From Nitratifractor sp. (GTDB lineage Bacteria > Campylobacterota > Campylobacteria > Campylobacterales > Sulfurovaceae), in assembly GCA_015485845.1 (NCBI GenBank), contig WFSU01000083.1:1-10627 (forward strand): 10,627 nt of DNA. The letters are read 5' to 3'. Position 1 is the stretch's first letter; each line of letters begins with the position of its first letter. The notes under the pieces were generated by a model. It did no database searches. It was not told the origin of the DNA and worked only from the letters and a program-made list of their open reading frames with translations. Positions 6,723 to 10,627 of the stretch are shown one piece after another. The position numbers were made by a program, and so were the translations under genes.

Positions 6723-9297
6723 AAAAGATATTGACGATAACTTCGCCGTTCTGCACATCAAACTCGACGCGACTCCCCTCGGTGACTTTGTCCTCGAGGA
6801 TCAGTTCAGCGAGGCGGTCTTCGACTACTTCGTAGAGAGCCCGCTTGAGGGGGCGCGCACCGTACACAGGGTCGAAACCAGCCTCAGCGATGTAGGCTTT
6901 GGCCGCCGGAGTGAGCGCGACGGTGATATTGCGCTCGGCGAGCTTCTTCTCGATCGTGCGGAAGAGGATATCCACGATCTGCGTAATGGCCGCCAGATCA
7001 AGCGGGTTGAAGATCACGATGTCATCGAGCCGGTTGAGGAACTCCGGCTTGAAGGCCAGTTTCAGCTCATCGTTGACCGCTTTGCGGCGGTCTTCAGGAT
7101 CGTTGAACTCCATAATCTTGTCCGAAGCAATGTTGCTCGTCATGATGATGATGGTGTTTTTGAAATCCACCGTCACCCCTTTGTTGTCGGTCAGTCGGCC
7201 GTCATCGAGCACCTGCAATAAGGTATTGAACACATCGGGGTGTGCTTTCTCGATCTCGTCAAAGAGCACCACGCTGTAAGGCTTGCGGCGCACTGCTTCG
7301 GTGAGCTGTCCCCCTTCTTCGTAGCCGACATACCCTGGAGGTGCCCCCACGAGGCGGCTGGCAGCATGTTTTTCCATGTATTCGCTCATATCGATCCGAA
7401 TCAACGATCGCTCCGAGTCGAAGAGAAATTTCGCCAGCGTCTTGGCCACCTGGGTCTTACCCACACCGGTGGGCCCGAGGAACATAAAACTGCCGATGGG
7501 ACGGTTGACATCGCTTAAGCCGGCTTTGTTGCGTTTGATAGCACGAGCGACGGCTTTGAGCGCTTCATTTTGCCCGACGACCTCCTCTTTGAGCACATCC
7601 TCTATATGGAGGATTTTGTCCTTCTCACTCTGGAGCATTTTATTGACCGGGATTCCTGTCCAGCGGCCGACGATACTGGCGATCATCTCCTCATCGACCG
7701 AGTTTTTGAGCAGGGTACCCTCTTTCATCATTTGGCTCCAGCGCCCTTCGAGATCGGTGAGCTTCTGCTGCTCCGCCGGGATCTGACCATATTCGATCTC
7801 TGCGGCACGGTTGAAGTCCCCTTCCCGCTTGGCCTGCTCGGTCTGGACTTTGAGCGACTCGATGGTGCTCTTGATCTCGGCGATTTGGTTGAAGATTGCT
7901 TTCTCTTGCTCGAATTTCTCCTGCAACATCATTTTCTTCTCTTCGAGGTCGGCCACTTCACGGGCGATCTCTTCGATGCGAGCCGTGTTTTTCTCACTCT
8001 CTTCCATCTTGAGGGCTTCGCGCTCGACTTGCAACGTGGCAATCTCCCGCTTGGTCTTGGCCAGCTCGGTGGGCTCACTCTCGATCTCCATTTTGAGCTC
8101 GGCGGCGGCTTCATCGATCAGGTCGATTGCCTTGTCGGGCAAGAAACGGTCAGTGATGTAGCGATCACTCAGCTTGGCAGCCGCCACAAGGGCGCTGTCG
8201 GTGATGATGACGTTGTGGTGCGCCTCGAGACGGTCTTTGATTCCGCGCAGGATCTGGAGCGCTTCGTTGATGCTCGGCTCATCCACTTTGACCGGCTGGA
8301 AGCGGCGCTGGAGTGCGGCGTCTTTTTCAAAATACTTGCGGTACTCCTTGAGCGTCGTCGCTCCGATGGTATGCAGCTCTCCACGAGCAAGAGCGGGCTT
8401 GAGGATGTTAGCGGCATCCATGCTCCCCTCGCTGGCTCCGGCTCCTACGATGGTGTGGATCTCATCGATAAAGAGAATCACGTTGGCCGCTTTTTTCACC
8501 TCATCGACGACCGCTTTGAGGCGGTCTTCGAATTCTCCCCGGTATTTGGCACCGGCGATCAGGCGGCTCATATCCAGTGAAATGACCCGCATATTTTGCA
8601 GACTGGTGGGGACTTCTTTGTCCACGATCCGCTGTGCCAGCCCCTCAACGATGGCGGTTTTCCCGGTGCCGGGCTCGCCAATGAGGATGGGGTTGTTTTT
8701 GGTCTTGCGGATGAGGATCTGCATCATCCGCTGGATCTCTTCATCCCGTCCGATCACGGGATCGAGCTCGCCGTCGAGGGCTTTTTGGTTGAGATCGATG
8801 CCGTACTGTGCCAGCGCCTCGAGGGTCTCATCCGCACTGGCCGAATCGATCGTCTGCCCTCCCCGAATCGATTCGAGGGTTTTGCGCAGTTCACTCAGGT
8901 CAATCTGGCGCCCCAGCGTATCTCGGATGAAGGACTCATCGAGGTTGGCCAGCAACCATGCATCCACCGCCAGATACTGATCCCCATTGGCTGCCATCAC
9001 CCCTTCAGCTGCCTGAAGCGACCGGGCAAGGTTTTGCGAGAGTTTGATGGTCTCTTTGGTGACGCTGGAGGCGGAGGGGAGTTTCTCCGCTGCACTCTTG
9101 ACCTCCAGCTCGATGGCTGCCTTTTCGGCGTTCATTTTGTTGAGTGCCTGATTGAGGATCGATTGGGTATTGGTCATCAGACCCCACAATACGTGAAGCG
9201 GATCAACCTCGGGATTTTTATTATGCAACGCCAACGAGACACCCGACTCGATGGCTCCCTGCATTTGATTGGTGAGTTTTTCCATGATATTGCTCAT
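6721..9297 (-). CDS. clpB: ATP-dependent disaggregase ClpB (Hsp100)
   Basis: The 858-residue product is full length (E. coli ClpB is 857). It has a Clp N-domain (about 1-145). Nucleotide-binding domain 1 carries Walker A GEPGTGKT (207-214), pore loop KYRGEFE (Y252) and Walker B VILFIDEI (273-280). The coiled-coil middle domain (about 400-525) marks ClpB and hosts DnaK interaction. Nucleotide-binding domain 2 carries Walker A GPTGVGKT (608-615), pore loop GYVGYEEGG (655-663), Walker B VVLFDE (676-681) and NRLDD (755-759). The C-terminus has the usual GARPLKRALYEVVED. With DnaK/DnaJ/GrpE it threads aggregated proteins through its hexamer pore; no ClpP-binding loop is expected. The ATG at 9295-9297 has AAAGGAG 6 nt upstream. 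No CIRCE or HAIR heat-shock operator was found in the 120-nt leader. Two promoter candidates lie at 9329-9334 and 9421-9447. Confidence 0.98.
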   Translation of the reverse strand: MSNIMEKLTNQMQGAIESGVSLALHNKNPEVDPLHVLWGLMTNTQSILNQALNKMNAEKAAIELEVKSAAEKLPSASSVTKETIKLSQNLARSLQAAEGVMAANGDQYLAVDAWLLANLDESFIRDTLGRQIDLSELRKTLESIRGGQTIDSASADETLEALAQYGIDLNQKALDGELDPVIGRDEEIQRMMQILIRKTKNNPILIGEPGTGKTAIVEGLAQRIVDKEVPTSLQNMRVISLDMSRLIAGAKYRGEFEDRLKAVVDEVKKAANVILFIDEIHTIVGAGASEGSMDAANILKPALARGELHTIGATTLKEYRKYFEKDAALQRRFQPVKVDEPSINEALQILRGIKDRLEAHHNVIITDSALVAAAKLSDRYITDRFLPDKAIDLIDEAAAELKMEIESEPTELAKTKREIATLQVEREALKMEESEKNTARIEEIAREVADLEEKKMMLQEKFEQEKAIFNQIAEIKSTIESLKVQTEQAKREGDFNRAAEIEYGQIPAEQQKLTDLEGRWSQMMKEGTLLKNSVDEEMIASIVGRWTGIPVNKMLQSEKDKILHIEDVLKEEVVGQNEALKAVARAIKRNKAGLSDVNRPIGSFMFLGPTGVGKTQVAKTLAKFLFDSERSLIRIDMSEYMEKHAASRLVGAPPGYVGYEEGGQLTEAVRRKPYSVVLFDEIEKAHPDVFNTLLQVLDDGRLTDNKGVTVDFKNTIIIMTSNIASDKIMEFNDPEDRRKAVNDELKLAFKPEFLNRLDDIVIFNPLDLAAITQIVDILFRTIEKKLAERNITVALTPAAKAYIAEAGFDPVYGARPLKRALYEVVEDRLAELILEDKVTEGSRVEFDVQNGEVIVNIF

Positions 9298-9328
9298 TGC
9301 TCACTCCTTTTTAGATTTATTTGGGGGT

Positions 9329-9334
9329 AGTATA
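9329..9334 (-). promoter_or_regulatory. Proximal -10 candidate for clpB
   Basis: TATACT on the minus strand, 32 nt upstream of the clpB ATG, preceded by CTGC. The region 17-18 nt further up (CAACCC) is not a -35 match. This would give a leader of about 25 nt. It competes with the better-matched pair at 9421-9447. Confidence 0.35.
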
Positions 9335-9420
9335 GCAGGTTTGACGATTTTGGGTTGCTACTGGGGTTGCAGATTTAGTAAGAAGGTAGAAAGTAAAAGT
9401 AGTGGATAGCGGGTAGAGAG

Positions 9421-9447
9421 ATTATAGCACAACTCCGACTCTGTCAA
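9421..9447 (-). promoter_or_regulatory. Strong-consensus promoter candidate upstream of clpB
   Basis: On the minus strand a perfect TTGACA (9442-9447) and a perfect TATAAT (9421-9426) preceded by TGC lie 15 nt apart, two short of the optimum. The pair sits inside the last codons of the nucleotidyltransferase remnant, whose TAA stop is part of the TATAAT. Transcription would start near 9414 and run into clpB with a leader of about 115 nt. Confidence 0.5.
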
Positions 9448-9574
9448 TATGTTCTTTCAGGTTTTGATTTGAGATTTTGTCGTATGGGACGAAATCGATC
9501 TGAACTTTTTCTATTTTTTTATTCTGAAAAATCGCATTTTTTATTTGTGCTGCAATGGATTTATTGAGGTTCAT
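9422..9574 (-). pseudogene. Remnant of MntA-type minimal nucleotidyltransferase, catalytic core missing
   Basis: A 50-codon frame overlaps the end of the HepT gene by 14 nt and has its own AGGA 8 nt before the ATG (9572-9574). Residues 1-24 (MNLNKSIAAQIKNAIFQNKK then IEKV) resemble the first helix and strand of a minimal nucleotidyltransferase. Residues 25-50 (QIDFVPYDKISNQNLKEHID then RVGVVL) resemble the family's C-terminal end. The part that should lie between them, the GSxxxG loop and DxD catalytic acids, is absent. Family members are usually about 95-115 residues, so roughly 45-60 residues are missing. The frame is intact across the junction, which suggests an in-frame internal deletion. 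The stop falls where a tyrosine codon is usual. It cannot transfer AMP; it could still fold partly and bind HepT, or simply be decaying. Confidence 0.7.
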
Positions 9575-9995
9575 GATGCTTTTCCTGTATGATGGCCTCA
9601 AAGGTATTTAACATATCCTCAAAAAGAGTGATATAATCATTTGCAATCACCTCATACGTCTCTTCGGCAATCTCTTCATCATAGGTATGAGAAGTCAGAT
9701 TCCTGGCTTGTATGGTTTGCATCCAGAGTGCTCCATCTTTGATGATACCTGCATTAAAGGCTTCCCTTATGGCATCCCTGGAGCCTCGTATCTCAAAATT
9801 ACCCTGATAGTTGAGATAATCTTTCAACAGTTTCCATGCAAGTTCATGTGTAAATTCAAATGCCTGTATCAACCCTTGCTTTTCAAGCAGGGACAATTCC
9901 CGTTCATTGGATAGTGTTATCGCATCTTTCAATTGCTTGAATGCTTTTTTGTAGTTGTCATATCTTTGGATGTATCGCACGTCTTCTTTATTCAT
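9561..9995 (-). CDS. HepT-type HEPN toxin, nucleotidyltransferase substrate-binding family (HI0074-like)
   Basis: The 144-residue all-helical protein matches the HI0074/TIGR01987-like HEPN family, partners of minimal nucleotidyltransferases. Visible signatures are RYDNYKKAFKQLKDAI near the start, LIQAFEFTHELAWKLLKDYL at 42-61, GSRDAIREAF at 71-80 and the HEPN RNase motif RNLTSHTY, an RX4HXY with R98, H103 and Y105. In characterised HepT/MntA pairs this motif cleaves RNA, and MntA silences the toxin by adding AMP to the tyrosine. Here the toxin motif is intact while the downstream partner has lost its catalytic centre. The ATG at 9993-9995 is chosen because AGGAG lies 5 nt upstream; an ATG at 10011-10013 would add six residues across that site. 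The region is AT-richer than clpB, consistent with an acquired module. The family call is firm; toxicity is inferred. Confidence 0.88.
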   Translation of the reverse strand: MNKEDVRYIQRYDNYKKAFKQLKDAITLSNERELSLLEKQGLIQAFEFTHELAWKLLKDYLNYQGNFEIRGSRDAIREAFNAGIIKDGALWMQTIQARNLTSHTYDEEIAEETYEVIANDYITLFEDMLNTFEAIIQEKHHEPQ

Positions 9996-10024
9996 GCTCT
10001 CTCCTGAGGTCATTCTCTACTGTA

Positions 10025-10030
10025 ATTGTA
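10025..10030 (-). promoter_or_regulatory. Possible -10 box for the HEPN gene
   Basis: TACAAT on the minus strand, 30 nt upstream of the chosen ATG, matches 5 of 6 consensus bases; an overlapping TATGAT (10030-10035) is an alternative with TTGCGA 19 nt upstream. No well-spaced -35 exists, so this is tentative. Confidence 0.3.
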
Positions 10031-10105
10031 TCATATTTCTCCCACCCGCGCGTGTCGCAATTGGCAATCAATGATCTTTCATCAACCATCCACCAAAACA
10101 GGGGC

Positions 10106-10157
10106 TGGGACTTCAGTCCCACATATGCCGTATCCCAGAATACGATGAAGCCTTCAT
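10106..10157. repeat. Cluster of three adjacent hairpins, REP-like
   Basis: Three short inverted repeats follow one another: TGGGAC-TTCA-GTCCCA (10106-10121), CGTAT-CCCAGA-ATACG (10129-10144) and ATGAA-GCC-TTCAT (10145-10157). This lies in about 330 bp (10014-10339) with no convincing gene. The first hairpin resembles the GC-rich stems of bacterial repetitive extragenic palindromes, but only one copy is in the window, so the repeat nature is unproven. Between 10158 and 10240 I see nothing recognisable. Confidence 0.4.
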
Positions 10158-10240
10158 GAAACATCCCAAAGTCGGACAAACGGTCAGGGTGCCCCACCCC
10201 GATACGAGGTCACACGCATAAAAACGGTTCATGCAGAATT

Positions 10241-10326
10241 CAGGATTAAGTTCCTGACCCCTTCTATGCAGGATTAAGTTCCTGACCCCTTCTATGCTGA
10301 CCCCTTCTATGCTGACCCCTTCTATG
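10241..10326. repeat. Nested tandem repeat: two 28-nt units followed by two 15-nt units
   Basis: Two perfect 28-nt copies (10241-10268, 10269-10296) are followed by two perfect 15-nt copies (10297-10311, 10312-10326). The 15-mer CTGACCCCTTCTATG is exactly the last 15 bases of the 28-mer, so it occurs four times in phase. The 28-mer start CAGGA-TTAAGT-TCCTG is a 5-bp hairpin. The block ends 13 nt before the first CRISPR repeat. Confidence 0.9.
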
Positions 10327-10339
10327 AAATATCACAGAC

Positions 10340-10592
10340 GTTTCAATCCTCACCCGCCAAAGGTGGCGGGTGTGACAATCAAGGTCAACATATTGCCAAC
10401 CGGATCATACGTTTCAATCCTCACCCGCCAAAGGTGGCGGGTGTGACGAAAAAAAGGAAAACTGGGTTGCCCCAGTTAAAAGGTTTCAATCCTCACCCGC
10501 CAAAGATGGCGGGTGTGACGCCAAAGATCGTCTCTCAAAAGTCCTCGGCAAAACCGTTTCAATCCTCACCCGCCAAAGGTGGCGGGTGTGAC
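10340..10592 (-). CRISPR. CRISPR array, four 37-nt repeats, probably continuing beyond the window
   Basis: Repeats at 10340-10376, 10411-10447, 10483-10519 and 10556-10592 are 37 nt each. Spacers are 34 nt (10377-10410), 35 nt (10448-10482) and 36 nt (10520-10555). A further 35 nt (10593-10627) reach the window edge, the length of a full spacer, so another repeat may follow. Each repeat folds as CACCCGCCA-loop-TGGCGGGTG, a perfect 9-bp stem with a 4-nt loop. Repeats 1, 2 and 4 are identical; repeat 3 has one G-to-A change in the loop (AAGG to AAGA). On the minus strand the repeat ends in ATTGAAAC, the usual 5' handle of crRNAs in many type I and III systems. The array is therefore likely transcribed leftward, with its leader to the right, outside the window, and its trailer end at 10340. 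No cas gene is in the window and the subtype cannot be assigned. Confidence 0.97.
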
Positions 10593-10627
10593 ACCATACA
10601 CCTTATTATATCCAGCTTATCCAAACA

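Noticed and set aside
7570..8580. 336-codon open frame on the plus strand opposite clpB
   Set aside because: It is antisense to highly conserved ClpB coding sequence, has no ribosome binding site, and its Leu/Phe/Asp-rich translation is the usual mirror of a Glu/Lys-rich coiled coil.
9298..9330. CIRCE heat-shock operator near the clpB start, suggested by TGCTCACTCC
   Set aside because: Only a partial half-site; no matching inverted half follows at 9-nt spacing.
9988..10197. 69-codon minus-strand frame overlapping the start of the HEPN gene
   Set aside because: It overlaps the HEPN start out of frame, crosses three hairpins and has no convincing ribosome binding site; treated as an open stretch in a structured non-coding element.
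10182..10259. GGTCAGG (10182-10188) and CCTGACC (10253-10259) as terminal inverted repeats of a small element
   Set aside because: Only 7 bp match, there are no flanking target duplications, and the second copy is part of the tandem repeat.

Overview
The window looks chromosomal and probably comes from a member of the Campylobacterota, perhaps a Sulfurovum-like sulfur-oxidising relative. The YebC protein has the start typical of that group, and ClpB and the NYN protein fit. This is a judgement from protein resemblance; no rRNA or other marker is present.

Left part (1-2200). The 3' end of a DUF533/TerB-like gene (plus strand) faces a small uncharacterised gene (minus) with a near-consensus promoter. 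Next on the minus strand is a large secreted lipoprotein carrying carboxypeptidase-regulatory-like folds and a C-terminal YfaP/DUF2135 domain.

Centre-left (2192-4968, minus). Two genes 2 nt apart form an envelope operon. The first encodes an OmpA-family protein made of two successive internal duplications: a block of calcium-binding thrombospondin-3-like repeats, then a BON-like module. The second encodes a membrane-anchored, very acidic protein ending in a helix-hairpin-helix domain.

Centre (5073-9297). A divergent promoter region leads to a NYN/PIN-like RNase with a C-terminal OST-HTH/LOTUS-like domain, then yebC, both on the plus strand. yebC ends at a good intrinsic terminator whose T-tract runs into the stop codon of the convergent gene clpB (minus strand, full length).

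Right part (9298-10627). This is an AT-richer accessory region. A HepT-type HEPN toxin gene with an intact RX4HXY motif is followed, with a 14-nt overlap, by only a 50-codon remnant of its MntA nucleotidyltransferase partner, which lacks the catalytic core. The 3' end of the remnant contains a TTGACA / TATAAT pair that could drive clpB. Upstream lie about 330 bp of non-coding DNA with three adjacent hairpins and a nested 28/15-nt tandem repeat, and then a CRISPR array of four 37-nt repeats that probably continues past the window. The array reads as minus-strand transcribed, so its leader and any cas genes should lie to the right, outside the window. One spacer has the form of an intrinsic terminator.

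The most notable points are the HepT toxin with a catalytically gutted antitoxin, the clpB promoter candidate buried in that remnant, and the repeat-rich zone at the trailer end of the CRISPR array.
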